Source: Aralia elata (taxonomy: Eukaryota; Streptophyta; Magnoliopsida; Apiales; Araliaceae). Taken from it: a DNA stretch of 64,000 nucleotides. Numbering within the stretch: position 1 is the first letter of the stretch; every line of letters starts with the position of its first letter. The notes beneath the pieces were generated by a model. It worked only from the letters and a program-made list of their open reading frames with translations, was not told the origin of the DNA and searched no databases. Location: positions 80,601,971 through 80,665,970 of the forward strand of contig CM068387.1 in the NCBI GenBank assembly GCA_034770075.1. Direction: 5' to 3'. A program made the translations under genes and the position numbers. Positions 11,532-24,934 of this stretch are shown piece by piece.

Positions 11532-12493
11532 TAGGTATAAACATTTCATGTTCGATTTTATTATTGTGTAAATTTAATTTAAACTATTTATATTTTGTAT
11601 GAATATCCTTTTAAGGTGAATGCGTTCTTAAAATAATTGCTTTTGTATAAAGAAATTAAGAAATATATCATCACACGTGTAGGATGTCTACCTAGTCGTT
11701 ATGTTTCCCTCCTGTGGTGACAAAAGTAGGATAGTGATAATCTAATTTTAGTAATGATTAATAATTTGAAGTTTAGTGGATAAGATTTGGTAACTTTGAA
11801 TAATACTCTCCTTCTTTTAAATTATAAGATTATCTTTTAAATATAAATTTAAAATTAACACAATTTATTTAAATTTTAAAAATAATAATACTTTTTAAAT
11901 AATTTATAATTATATTAACATAAATTAAATAAATTAATATTAATTTTGAGTTTAAAATTAATTTTTAAAAAATTAATATCAATTTTATATTTTGAAATGT
12001 TGAAAATATTAATTTTATAATTTTATAATTTTTTTTTTGTTTGGGTTAATAAGATATTTGGCGAAGAGATTTTTCCAGTTCCTGCCAGTATTATTGTACT
12101 ACTCCGTATCTACACGATTCTGTTCTCCCTCTCTTTCTATTTTTATTTCTCTCTATATGTTATATATTTGTAAATATTCACAGTCCTTATCCAGCTACCA
12201 ACTGAATCACTGAAATTACTCCCAATTCAACTACTAACCTTTTCTTTTCCTCTTTCTTAGCTCAATTTTTGTGATATGGTTTGTATAATTAGCTTAATTT
12301 TTTTTGTGAATTTTGATTGATTTTAAGTGCTGGAGAAGCAACAACAATAAGGAGTAGGTAAACGAATAGATTGTATATGAAGGTGGACGTAGAAATTTTG
12401 GAGTGAAATGGTATAAAGTTGAGATTTTAATGGAAAAAAGTTTAGACCTGGTTTACAGATTCCATTGATTTGAAGAGTTGAAGGTGGAAAATT

Positions 12494-15263
12494 ATGGGAA
12501 TGAAATTGAATCACGGAGGATCGCTAACGAGGTCACGCCGTGCGGTTCAGGACAGCTCGTCGGCGGCGGCGATGGACCCGGAGAATTGTTGCTGGGCGGA
12601 TTTGCCGGAGGAGCTGTTGAGGGAGGTGTTGGTGAGGGTGGAGGCGTCGGAGAGGGACTGGCCGTTGAGGAAGGGCGTAGTTGCCTGTGCCGGAGTGTGT
12701 AGGAGTTGGAGATTAATTATGAAGGAAGTTGTCAGGTTGCCGGAGTTGTCTGGAATTTTGACCTTTCCGATTTCAGTCAAGCAGGTATAAATTTTTATTT
12801 AGGGTCTTGATATGTTTGTTTGTGCTGGTTTATGTTGGTTGTTTCTAACTAAATTGTATTCATCATGGTGTGTATGAATTTTTTTTAAGTGATTATTGTT
12901 TTAATTGCTAGTATAATTCTGTTTATAAATTCCTTAATCAAGCCAGTACTAGCTCTCTGTCCCAAAATGAGAGTCAGTTGAGAAAATCATAATTTCCAAT
13001 ATAACCAGAACCTCCTGATTCAATATACATAAATGAAAGGTAGATGTAACCGGGTGAATTTACTCAATGTAGAAGAATATGCTGATATTTTTTAGTGTAT
13101 TTTTAGAACGTGGATAATCCTGACTGATAGCGGTTATTTTGTTGTGTTAGGTAAAGTAGTTACTTTTGGACTCCCCACACTTTTAGGGATCCTTTTTCTC
13201 ACCAATGTAAACCTAAATTATTGTTATTCTCAACTGTTGGGTTGAATGTACATCTTTTTTCCTGAAATCTGACTCGTGCGTCTGTAGTCCCCTGTACTGA
13301 ATTGATTTTTTGAATTACCATTGTATTGTAAACCAACTTGTGCCTCATGTATAAAGAGTGTCTAGTTTTTGTACATCCTAATTAAAGATTTCTTTTAAGT
13401 ATTGTGATTTTAAAATCTATTTGTGCCTCTGCAAAAATTGCCTCCCATCTTTGTGCTTCCTACGTAAAGATTGCTCTGATCAATTTTGATTGCTAAAACT
13501 AGCTTTCTTGGAGATAGTAATTATTATACTTAGACAATGATGGGTATTGTCTTTTTGTTGGAAAGTAAATTTTTCTTTTTTGGTCATTTTCAGTTTGGAA
13601 AGTTTAAGGTCAATGATCTTTTTTAATTGTCATATTTAATTCTGTATCTCTTCTCACGTTATCAAGTTATGGTATGCAGCCTGGTCCAAGAGAATCTCTT
13701 ATCCGGTGTTTTATAAAAAGGAATCGGTCTACACATACATATGATTTATACCTCAGTTTAACTCAAGGTGAGTATTCAGCTGCTGCTCAACATCATTGCT
13801 GTGAACCCCCTGAGCCTCTGTAGCAGAACTCATCCTATCATAGATTTTTTTATTTTATTTTATTTTGTTTTTTAATTTGAGACTAAAGAAAGTCATCATT
13901 CTACAATAATTTTTCCAAAGATTTCCTTGAGCACCCCTATTATTTTTACCCTTTGACTGGGCTCCTCTTTTTTTTTTTTTCTCTCCTTTGTTATTTAGTT
14001 ATATAATTTTACAGAAAGAACACTTAGACAGCATCCATTTCCAGTTTGGGCTTCTTTAGTTGCTGCTGGTTTTAAAATTGACCTCTATCTTATCTATGTG
14101 GCAGCACTGGCAGATGATGGGAAGTTTCTTCTTGCTGCTCGGAAGTGTAGACGTGCAACTGGCACAGACTACATCATTTCTCTACATACTGATGATATGT
14201 CAAAAGGGAGCAGTAAATATATTGGGAAGTTAAGGTGTGTTTTAATTTCTAAATGGTTTACAGAATGACTATGTTTTTCCAGAGGGATTCATATACAGTG
14301 TTTTTCTTTTGACCTTTTCTTTTTTGGGTGGCAAGATCTAATTTTTTGGGAACCAAGTACATAATATATGACGCTCTGCCACCTCATGCTGGATCTAAAA
14401 TGATGAAAAGTCGATCCACTGTGCTAGTGGGCTCAAAACAACTTTCGCCTAGTGTTCCTGCTGGCAGTTACCCAGTAGCGCACATTTCATACGAGTTAAA
14501 TGTGTTGGGGTCCAGGTAAGAGAAATACTTATGCAATTAGTTGTACACTTTTTCGATGTTTAAAAAAGACTGTTATTCAATAATTTAATATTTTGTTTCT
14601 AAATGTATTACTGGGAAGTTCACTGAGAAATAAATTATTGTGAAAAGAAGTAGGAATGGGTAATATTTCACTTTCCATCCTCTTTTTGGTCCAAGTTCAA
14701 AAGGGAAAACTTTGGATGGTAAAAATTTCTATAAAGTAAAGTTAGTGTTGGAAAACCAAACTGCTTTACAATTGATTACTCGTGTAACCAGCAGGGGTCC
14801 AAGAAGAATGCATTGTATCATGGATGCGATTCCTGCTTCTGCTATCAAGCCAGGAGGTGTGGCTCCATCGCAGACTGAGTTCCGGCACAGTAGCATTGAA
14901 TCCCCTCCAGTCTCTTTTTTCCGATCAAAATCAAATCGCATGGACAAGATTTTATCTGGACCTTTGGATGGTCTGAGAGATGGACAGCTGATTTTGAAAA
15001 ACAAGTCCCCCCGATGGCATGAGCAGCTACAGTGCTGGTGTTTGAACTTTCATGGACGTGTAACATTTGCTTCAGTGAAGAACTTTCAATTGGTGGCTTC
15101 TGCTGAAGGTGGAGAGGCTGGACCGGAACATGAGAAGGTCATCCTACAATTTGGGAAAGTAGGCAAGGATGTGTTTACTATGGATTACTGCTACCCAATA
15201 TCTGCATTCCAGGCATTTGCTATATGCCTTAGCAGCTTTGACACGAAGATTGCTTGTGAATGA
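12494..15263 (+). CDS. TLP: Tubby-like F-box protein (TLP/TULP), five exons
   Basis: A complete plant TLP of 385 residues. Exons are 12494-12784, 13680-13767, 14105-14234, 14336-14515 and 14795-15263. All introns are GT-AG and phases match. The N-terminus holds an F-box beginning CCWADLPEELLREVLVRVEA (residues about 33-90), expected to bind SKP1 in an SCF ubiquitin ligase. The Tubby domain follows (LIRCFIKRN, then FLLAARK, NFLGTKYIIYD, YELNVLGSR|GPRRMHC), with the near-invariant C-terminal end FAICLSSFDTKIACE. Tubby domains of the family bind phosphoinositides at the plasma membrane; Lys and Arg residues are present, but I did not map the site. The 279-bp intron 4 is open in frame over its 3' half, but splicing at 14795 is required to restore the conserved SR-GPRRMHC junction. 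The ATG at 12494 (MGMKLNHGG) is the first in frame. Confidence 0.93.
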
Positions 15264-17429
15264 CATGTCTGACAGGTTTGAATATATTTAATATTTGAAT
15301 ATATATTTTGAGGATTTACATACAAGTCTGAGTAAAATTATGAGAAAGCTCAATGGATAGCTATAAACGTATATGCATCTGTTAGTACACTGTAACTAGT
15401 GTTCAGTTTCAACCAAAAACAAGACAGAACAATGAAATCGGAAAACAGAAAGAGAAGAAAACAAAATATATATGTGGTTTGGCCTTTGGCTTACGCCCAT
15501 GGTGGAGAGAAGATGGTATTGAAAAGAGGAGTACAAATAGTAAGAAAAACGTTCAAAACCCTATATCCTCGAATTACACTGAATCTTTAGTAAAACACAC
15601 ACATGTGTGTGGCTTCAAAAGAATAAAACTGAATTCATACTGGGGTGGGTCCATACTGTAGGCGCTCTGTCCCTGCATCCAATCCTGTAGTGCATTAGTG
15701 ACCTCAAGTCCCCCCTCCCCCCCCAAGTTTGCTGCAAAACTGACTTTTTCCTAAGTCAAGGGTTCAAGGCACACAAAAATTCAGTGTTGATAACCTTATT
15801 TCAGTAGTACAGTTTTTTTCGCTTGTATGTTCTTAAATATCTGTTGGTTTATTATATCTGTCCAGGTGTATTCTCATGTGACAAAAATGGTTTCTTATGA
15901 AGCTCGTGATTGTGCTTTTTTGTCTTGAATACTGATTATACACATGTATTAGACTATTAGTAAAAAATGGCTGGTATATGCTATTCGGACTTGTTCTCTC
16001 AATTTCTACCCGACTGTTTCCAAAGGGTTACTTCTATAATTAATTCTTTCTCTATGCAGTTTCTATTTGAAAGAAATTTAATTTCCATGCATTGTTACCC
16101 TCAACCACATTGGGAAAAATCTCAAAGCTAACAAAATTTCTTCCAAATTTACTTTACAAGCTGAATGGGAAATAAAAAAAATTAATTGCAATTTTATATC
16201 TGGAGAAATTTAACTGTCCGTTAGTCACCTGTTAAAATATGTACATGTATTTGTGATCTGATGTATGTTGTTGCTCAATGTAATTTCCTATATGCATAAC
16301 ATTTCTATCTATCTTGATTTCAGCTTGTCAGACTTCATATTTGTGCCAAATTGTGAAATTTACATCAGGAGGACACATTGTAGAATGCTGGCAATGGGGA
16401 TACGTTGATGCAGATGAGATGCAAAAGAGCTGCTAGCCTGTTGCAAGTTTCTCTTCCTGGCTCCAATATCAACCCAAGTTGCTCAGAATTCAAGGCCTAT
16501 ATATATAGTGGGATATCTTAAAGTTCTGGTACTCGTTTTGTGTTATTTTTTGCCTTTTTGGCTTCATGTACATAATAGCTATTTCTACAGAACTTGTCCT
16601 AGCATGTGGAGTTCTATTAAACCTTCTCTACCATCCATTCATTTTGGCATAAAAATAGTTTCCTAATTAATTGAAATACTCGATAACTTATATACAGAGA
16701 TTCAAAATTGCTTTTCTCATGAAATTGCATGGAATGTCACTTTTCTCTTATCGCCTGTTGCCTGTTGGTGTTGCAAAGATAGACTCGGTCACTTTTGTCT
16801 CGAGTGTATTGGTGTTCTTGAGAGAGGTTTTGTGCATATTTAAGATTGTATTTGCCTGGTGGTTTTGGAGTGGTGCAATATTTTGATGGCTTGTCATACC
16901 AGGACTCGAATAAAGTTGGCTGTTACTTGAAGGTATTGGTTCATTCATGATTAACCGTTGCAAAATGATTTCTTTGACATGCCAAATGACTTTCCCAACC
17001 AGATATCAAGAAATGAAGCAAACAAAAGTAGTAAGTTTTAATGGAGAATTGATGTCAGCTGTGGCAAGAAAAAAAATTATGAAAAATCAAAAACAATATA
17101 GTCGGCACAATGTTGAAGTCTTGTTGAGATTGCCTGAACTTGTCAAATGATTCAAATGTGCACGCAAAAGGTCATGCATGCACATTTCTGACATTCTTGT
17201 ATCAAATAAATTAACTTGCAGGATTTCTGGCATCCTTGTATCAAATACAGCTAAATGTAACTTGCCTTGACTTAAAATGAGCATATAAACTACAAAGTGT
17301 GCATGGAATCGATACAACTTTAACCTAGAAGAGCACACAATTTTCAATCTAGAGGTATAATAATCTCTACTTGTAAAGTGAAACTTAATACTTAAATTCT
17401 TCTTTATACATTAACATATGTTTCTCACA
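15264..17429. other. TLP 3' region and spacer to BAM9
   Basis: No coding sequence is recognised. A possible 3'UTR intron runs from 15276 (GACAG|GTTTGAA) to 16323 (GATTTCAG|CTTGTC), which would move the transcript end beyond 16400. TLP and BAM9 are convergent, so this spacer must hold both 3' ends. Confidence 0.4.
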
Positions 17430-19988
17430 CTAAGCAGCTTGTGTCTGGAGATTCTTACTAGTTAGAGATTCTTCCTCATTAATTGGCAGATCATCTGAAT
17501 GCAATTCTTGTTGATTGAGGCTTCTAATAAAGGCCGTAAATGAAGGAAAATGATCTGGAGAAAAGAACTCGGCTCCCATTCTCTGATAGGTAAACAAGTC
17601 CACCGTATAATCATTCAACAAGTTTTTCTTGATCTGTTCAAAACCCTTGGGAGCTCCTGAAACCATTAAGTTTTGGCCGGAGATCTTTACTCCTCGCTTT
17701 CTGCAAACTGTTGTTATCTGTTCAAGCAATGACTCCGGACTCGAGAGGCTTTCATTTGGCTGGTGATCATCTGACAAATCCATTCCAGGCAATATCATTT
17801 TGCTTGAATTCCTCGAGAACATCTCGACAACTTCTTCATAACCATCTCTCTTGTCTGTGTTATAGAATCCTGCAGTCAGCTCAGACGAGTGGGAACGTGT
17901 TCTGTACCATGAATGCACAAGAGGGACTTTGCCGGATATTATTACATGAGCATCGCTGAAGGTTGAGGCCGCTAGGGAGAGGAGGCGATCACCGTGAGTT
18001 ATGAGCTGGCTCGAGTACCAAGAAAGGAAGAAGTCACCATATGGTGTCTCCCATGATCCCCAATTCTCCTTGAAAAAGTTGTTTGAGATTGGAGACTCAT
18101 CATAACTTGGGGCATCATGGGGACCAGAGAGTCCCCAAAGAGGGTTCCCAAGTGTTTCAGCTTGTTGCATGAGATTGTTGATCATGTTTTTGTCATAACA
18201 CTGGAACTCTCCTGCTCCATGAATATTAGTACTTTTGGATTTTTGGCCGTAAGAAGGATATCGAAGCTCACCATCTGGTCCTAGACCAATTGATATGCCC
18301 TGCAAAAGTAATAGATTCGGTACCACCATTAAGATCACCGGACAAAATAAAAATAAAACAGAAAAAACAGTTGTACAGTGGTGAAAGGAAATTTCTTGAG
18401 GTTCCTAACTAAAATAATTCCTTACCGTAATTGTAGAACCCAGGAAAGGCGAGAATGAAGTCTTGAAGCTCTCGCAGAACTCTTTGTAAACTTGTATTGG
18501 AGTCTTTCCATTGAAAACAGGAAGATCATCCACTGCCAATGACAGACACTCTTTATAATGATGGCCTGACCGATCCATAAAGAAGATACTAGGTTCAGCT
18601 TCACCTAGCTGAGACACCCATTTGGGGAGTGGAATCTTGGATTCCTTGGAAGCATGGAAGCAGAGTGATACATGGAGCTTAAGACCCGCCTTTTGAATCA
18701 TCTCTGCAAGAGCAAGGTAGCCAGACCACTCATACTTTCCCATGGTTTCCTTCTCAGCTATTCCCCACCATATGGGGAGCTCTACACCATCCACCCCTAA
18801 TAACTTTAAAGCCTTAATCCCTGCTGCAATTGCTCTTGCATGGTTTACTGTATCGCAATCAGAAACTGAATCCAAGGGCAACCCAACATATAATTTAACA
18901 CCATCATTCTGTACAGGCAAATATCAATATGGTCAAATGATGACTGGCAAACTACAAATACTTTCTATAAAAATTGATATTAATACTCTTTAATGTAGCT
19001 ATTCAAATGAAATTTTAAAGGTGATAGCAATATTCAAGCACAAGAAGAATTTCTAGGACAAAAATAATAAAGGGGAATGTTCTGTTGAGATAATTTAGTT
19101 CCACATATAGTTTTCCAGCAACCAGTAAGGGCCTGTTCGGAACTCTTTATTTTAAATGAGTTATAAGTTAAAATATAAGTTGACTTATAAGTTATTTTAA
19201 GTTCTGACTTATAAGTAAAAGTGTTTGGCATCAATTTAATTTATAAGTCAAAAATTAAGTTAAAACAAGTTATGAAGGTGTTCGACTCATAATGACTTAT
19301 AAGTTAAAATAGTGTAAATATTACTAAAAAGACATTAATAAAAAGAGGGCAAAATAGAAGAAGGGCAAAATAGATATTACATGATCAAACTAACTTATTT
19401 TAAAATGACTTATAAGTCGATTTAAAATAAGTTACAAATAATTACTCATTCTTTTTTTGACTTAAAATTTAACCTATAAGTAAAAAAATAAGTCATTTCC
19501 AAACACTCAAATAATAACAAATGACTTATAAGTTGGTCAATTCCCGAACGCCCCCTAAATATATTTAATTCCAAAAGGGGAAAAGTAAATAATATTGTGC
19601 TTATTCATGTTATAAACCAAATAGAATGACAACAAAAACATTCAGAACAGTCTTTCCTTTTTTCAGCTAAACCAAATCAAATAACAAAAGAAAATGAAAA
19701 TTAACACAAATTTAATGCAAAAGAACTTACAGGCTTAGATTTAATGGATTTTTCGCGGCAAACTTTCTCGGACTGGACCAGTACCGATTGGGTAGAAGCA
19801 GAAGCCTTAAGAGAGAACCGAATTAAAGAATTTGGGCAACTGATGGTCGGACAAAAAGAGATCTTCAAGTTGCGAGAACCGGTCAAATTATTTTTCCCAG
19901 TAATATTACAAAGCCCAACTGAATCTTTATTCGCCAAATCGAATCTCCCCAGCTTCGCCTGAGAGCTTCTAATCACCGAAATCTCCAT
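17430..19988 (-). CDS. BAM9: Plastid beta-amylase-like protein, BAM9 type (probably non-catalytic)
   Basis: A three-exon gene on the minus strand: 19731-19988, 18426-18908 and 17430-18299, total 536 residues, the expected length for BAM9. The first 80 or so residues are Ser/Lys-rich like a chloroplast transit peptide. The glycosyl hydrolase 14 barrel follows: VKLYVGLPLDSVSD, GVDGVELPIWWGIAEKE, LHVSLCFHASKESKIPLPKW, IGLGPDGELRYPSY, then LTAGFYNTDKRDGY. The first catalytic glutamate of the family (GELRYPSY) is kept. The flexible loop normally read as GGNVGD is shortened to ASKESK. The region of the second catalytic glutamate (family NFTCLEMRD) reads MILPGMDLSDD, so the acid/base pair is incomplete. 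This is the known BAM9 pattern and predicts a regulatory rather than starch-cleaving role, which is an inference. A G-box and a TATA box lie upstream. Confidence 0.92.
19126..19557. mobile_element. hAT-like ACTTATAAGT MITE in BAM9 intron 1
   Basis: The ends GGGCCTGTTCGGAA and TTCCCGAACGCCCC are inverted repeats. The interior is full of ACTTATAAGT words in both orientations, like the element at 10740. It lies between BAM9 exons 1 and 2 and accounts for about half of that intron. Confidence 0.65.
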
Positions 19989-20222
19989 ACCCTTTATACG
20001 ATTTATATGATTATCTATGTATGTATTGTATATATATATATATATATTGAAACCTGCGAATTATATATAAAAATTAAGAACCCAAAACAAATAAATTTTT
20101 GGGGAAAGAAATATGGGTTTTTGAAGGTTGGGGGGAGGTGGGGGGGGGGGGCGATAGAGATTTGGATAAGATGTTGGATTTGTTTTTAGAAGGAGATTGT
20201 GTTCGTTGAGTTCAGAGGTTTT

Positions 20223-20232
20223 TATTATATAG
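20223..20232 (-). promoter_or_regulatory. Probable TATA box of BAM9
   Basis: CTATATAATA on the minus strand, about 235 bp before the BAM9 ATG, in an otherwise purine-rich promoter. Confidence 0.45.
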
Positions 20233-20294
20233 AGGCGAGGAAGAAGAAGAAAGAAGAAAGAGAGAGAGAGAGGAGACGGAGTAATAAGGAACCG

Positions 20295-20303
20295 CCACGT
20301 GTC
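20295..20303. promoter_or_regulatory. G-box/ABRE-like element upstream of BAM9
   Basis: CCACGTGTC contains the palindromic G-box CACGTG (20296-20301), about 65 bp upstream of the probable TATA box. G-boxes bind bZIP and bHLH factors, including those of light, clock and ABA responses. Which factor acts here cannot be read from the sequence. Confidence 0.5.
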
Positions 20304-20399
20304 GAGTCCGCACAGAAAGCAAAAGTTCAGCCGCATAAATTTCCTGACCTGCTTTTGTTTTTTGTTTTTTCACTTTTTCTTTTTGGAATTAAAAGAAAA

Positions 20400-22382
20400 T
20401 AATGGAAATTAAAAAGTATTGGGGAGAAAATTGGAAGGAGATGTGTTTAGTTACTACTCCTAATATGACAAATTTTAACAATGAAATGTTGTGTTGATTT
20501 TTAATTATATTATAATTCTTTAAGTGCATCATTTATAAGTTTTTTTTATTAGAGCAATGCATATGATATACAACTACTTGTCAATTTTAATTTTAACATA
20601 AAGTGACGTATAATTTTCGACTTTCTTACATATATATATATATCTTTAAATTATTTAACGAGAAAATTAATTTTAAATTTTTTATTATTCTTATACTCCT
20701 TTCATGTATTTCAAATTTTTCGACGTATATTAAGATTTGCTGTATCCATAACATAATATATAAAATTAAAAATTTATTTTATTTTTATTATTCTCAACAT
20801 ATTAAAATTTATATGTACGAATGTTTCCGGAGTAAAAATTAGATTGTGTGGTAAAATGTTAAAACAAAATTTTAATTTTCATACGAGATTACATTAAAAA
20901 AAATTGAAATTAACAGTGTATTGTGACCAAGTGACACATTTAAAATATTGCCAAAAAGAGCCCCTTTGTGGATGAGTTGGGTAAATATGAAATAATCAAT
21001 TTTGTTAGTATTAGAAGAATGAAATAATTTTTCTAGAATAATGAGGACCACTTGATATTACATGGTGGTGTTGAAAGCCTTGCACAATATTTGTGCGAAT
21101 ATTGACCAATCAATTTCTTGACGTGTAAAGTTGAGTGGGTGGGCCATCTTATGCCAACCCAACCCAACCCAACCAGACGACCTTCCCTCCTATTTACTCA
21201 AATCAATCAACTATATTCTATATCTGTTTATTATCTTTATTTATTTAAGTGGTATTAAATAAATATTCCAATCAGGGGGAGCTAAGTGGATATGAATGAC
21301 GCGTGTCAGAAAACTACCGGCTGATGAGTTGTAGCTGACTCATATATTCCATGGGCCACTGTGCCCGAACATTATTATTGATTTGTGGACAAGTATAATT
21401 ATGATTTTTCTTTTTTTCGGTTCATTTGTTTAGGTGTCAAATGTTACACATACCTACGACAAATTTTGTGATTCAATACAAGGTTATGAAATTTGGATCG
21501 GACCGATTGAATTAGTTAAAACATAAATTTATCGGTATTTTAGTTTGAATTGAACAAATTAATTAGTTTTGGTCAAAATTCGATAGAATTAATTAATCAC
21601 CTGTTGAACCACCGTTAAGTTAACCCAATGAATCGATTTTAATTATTTTTAATATTTTTTTAATATTAAAATTATTCACTTTTGGTAATATTATAACTCA
21701 ACTTTATTATATTTTAGTTCATAATAAATAAATTTTTTAAAATTTTATTAATTACTAACAATATATATTTTTATATATTAATGACGTCACTGGGTCAATA
21801 ACGGTTCGTTGAACTAGTGATCCATCCATCCGGTACCTTTTTCAATTTGATGATCAGTCCGAATTTAAAAATCTTGGTTCAATGCTATAGTATTCTTATA
21901 TTTAAGGTGTTATATAATGAAAAAAATGGAGTATGTGTTTTAGACACACATAAGTTGTGTGTGTTCTGTATTTAATACGACGTAATTTTTATTAATAAAA
22001 TGGTAAATTATCAAAACAATCATTAATAAAAATGGTGAAGTGTTAAAAATGCCATCAATAAAAATTCTTTAAAAAATAGGACACACAAGCATGTGTGTAT
22101 TTAAGACACACACACTCTTTTTCTTTATATAATTTAATAAAAAAAAATAATATATATTATGAATATTTACGTTGACTTTTTGATTGTGATATGTATTAAT
22201 GGTAATCTTTTTGCAGAATGTGTAATAAGTGAATTCATCCTATAATTCTATTCAATTTCATATATAAATATGTTTTGTAATTATAATTCAACACAAATTT
22301 ATCGTAACACATAAGATGACTTTTAATAATTTTGTTCTAAATACTTATACACACCCTTTTCATAGCCTATTTTTGTATTTTA
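20400..22382. other. AT-rich intergenic DNA
   Basis: No gene was found. The stretch at 21480-21880 (containing GGTTCGTTGAACTAGTGATCC) resembles a decayed repeat, and 21940-22110 has inverted CACACACAAG-type words. Neither has ends I can define. Confidence 0.35.
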
Positions 22383-22644
22383 TACTCTCTCCGTCCCAAA
22401 TTAATTGCTCAATTTTGATTTTTTTAAGTCAAATTGACTATTTTTAGAATTAATAATTAAGCATATATAAATATATTTCTAAAATTATAAAAATTGGGGT
22501 TAGTAATAAATTGTATATACTTTCTTTTGGTTATAATCTCTTCACCTATATTTTAGCAAAAATAGTAAAAAGATTAGTTCTAAAAATATTCAATTTGATT
22601 TTAAAAAGTCAAAATTAAGCAATTAATTTGAAACGAAGCGAGTA
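22383..22644. mobile_element. Stowaway-type MITE, copy 3 (reverse orientation)
   Basis: Flanked by TA, it begins CTCTCTCCGTCCCAAATTAATT. The interior is the reverse complement of copies 1 and 2, with the recognisable TAATCTCTTCACCTATATTT. The right end is more degraded (GAAACGAAGCGAGTA). Confidence 0.8.
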
Positions 22645-23096
22645 ACATGAGAGGTGAAGATTGCCAATTTCTTTTCAATTTTTTAGAAAAAGGGCTAGTT
22701 AGCATTTTCCATTCTCTTTCACTTTCCTTCAACACAGTGACTCTAATTGTGGGACAATATTTTTGATTGGATCCCTGACCTTTTGACTACGTCCACAATT
22801 AAAGACCCTCTCCTTAAAAATCTGTGTGTGATTGCACGCCATGAGAAGATTTGTGGATAAGTATAACTATGATTTTTCTCTTTTTGGTCATTTGTTTGGG
22901 TCTCAAATGTTGCAAGTACCTACGACAAGTTGATTGCTTAAGTTATCACTACAGTATTCTGATATTACTGTCAAAATATGATTGTGAGTTGATTTTAGCT
23001 TATAAAATTTAGTTATAATTTTAATTCATTCCAAAAACAAAAACAAAGATATACATATATTTATGAATTATAAAGTGGCATAATATTTTTAATTTG

Positions 23097-23097
<1 letters not shown>

Positions 23098-23130
<33 letters not shown>
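23098..23130. repeat. (TA)n microsatellite
   Basis: About 16 uninterrupted TA units ending in ATGTGTGAATAC. Confidence 0.9.
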
Positions 23131-23135
<5 letters not shown>

Positions 23136-24848
23136 AATACTTGTTGAGATTTTTTCATTAAAATTTTAATTTGAAGTTTCTTATGATTCAATCGTTGTGC
23201 GTGTGAGCATTGCAGAAATATAAAATCTTCTTAAAACGAGTTTCCGACGCAAGCAGTAAAGGTTCAACTTTCGGTCTTGGCTGGCCAATCAAGTTTTGTG
23301 TCTGGAAACCATGGTGCACTGATACTTGGATACCCTCAAAAATGAATATGAAATGGGTCAAAATATAATTATTTATTTTAAATTTATTTTTTATTTCTAA
23401 AATATAGTTTCAAATTTTAAGTAACTCAGTTTTTATAAAATAATTAATTAACCTAATAATTCTAATTAAATTTGGGTTGACCTATGGTTTATAACTTGTA
23501 TTGCCAGACCTAATGCAAGGTAATATATGATTTAATAATAATAAATAATATATATTGTGAATATTTACGTTTATATTTATTTTTTTGATTATCAGTTACG
23601 TGGATAAGTATTAGTGATAACCTTTTTGAAATGATATGTAATAAATTGAGTCTCTTATAATTCTACGAAGTCTCATGCATGAATATATAATTCGCAATTG
23701 TAATTTGACACTAATTTATTGCAATATATAGTAGGATTCTTTAATAATTGTACAAATTACTTCTACACACCCTTTTTATAGCTTATTTTTGAATTTTATA
23801 ATGAGCTAGAGGTGAAGATAGTGACTTCTTTCAATTTTGTAGAAAAAGGCTACAATTTTTCATTCTCTTCCTCTTTCCTTAAAATAAAATTTACAAACAA
23901 ACATTAAGAATCCAACCATGAGGGATGTCCCACCATTATCTGCCAACTGGGGAGTGTCAATTTAAAACATAACAATCTCAAAATTTCATTTTAAATTATT
24001 ATGCTAAAATTTTATTAACTGCTAAGTTTTATGTTTAGTTAAGATTTTATGGAATCGAGGAGTCAAATTGACTCATTTAGTGATTGAAACCTAAAGTTAC
24101 GTCCAAACTTGATAAATTATTTCTTTGGTAACCCAATAAATATTAAAATTCTTGCTGTTCATAAAAATCTTAAAGTAATAGAGCTACATATAGCATAATG
24201 GATCGACTTGAAATCAGAATTAGTAACTTAAAAATTACGCTATCCCTTCTCAAAAAAATGATTAAATATATAATTTTAATTTTTTATTCACAAAAAAAAA
24301 ATATTTTTTTTTGTCCATAAAAAAATAAGTTAAGATATATAAAGTAAAGGGTAAATATGTCATTTGATGGAGTTTACTAATATATTAAAAAAAAAATACC
24401 CATCACTTTATATAATCTTATGACGCCGCTAAGGATAAATTTAAATTTTTTTTACTCTATTTCATTTATTTTAATTTTTGCTTAATATATATATAAAATA
24501 TATATTTTGTTCATCTTTTCAGCGAGGATGAAGCATTTGATCGGGTGAGTAACATATGCATATTCAATTATTAATGCTATGATTGACGAGTGATGACTAA
24601 GATCTGTACGAGAAATTAAAATAAAATGTGGGTCCACAAAATGCAATAATATATGCCATCCATCCATCGATTAATTTGGTGCAAATGGATCTGAATTATA
24701 TAAATATTTAGACAAACGTGTCACAGTGTTAGTGGCCAAACGTTGTATAAACGTCAAGCAATTGAATTCATTATTATCCATTTGTGAATATTTTTGATTC
24801 GAGTGATTGATGCAATAAACACAGCCTTGATTCCCTATGGATAATATT

Positions 24849-24850
<2 letters not shown>

Positions 24851-24882
<32 letters not shown>
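24851..24882. repeat. (CT)n microsatellite
   Basis: About 15 CT units preceded by TATTTA and followed by CCATTGATTC. It marks the start of a GC-richer region. Confidence 0.9.
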
Positions 24883-24885
<3 letters not shown>

Positions 24886-24934
24886 GATTCAATTAAGGAA
24901 CAATTTTAGTTAACTCACTAGGTTTAGGTTTATC

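Noticed and set aside
12547..12780. Minus-strand frame over TLP exon 1
   Set aside because: Shadow of the F-box exon, with no family features.
14706..14794. Extra TLP coding sequence upstream of GPRRMHC
   Set aside because: It is open in frame, but the conserved Tubby junction VLGSR-GPRRMHC requires the acceptor at 14794/14795; no acceptor upstream keeps phase.
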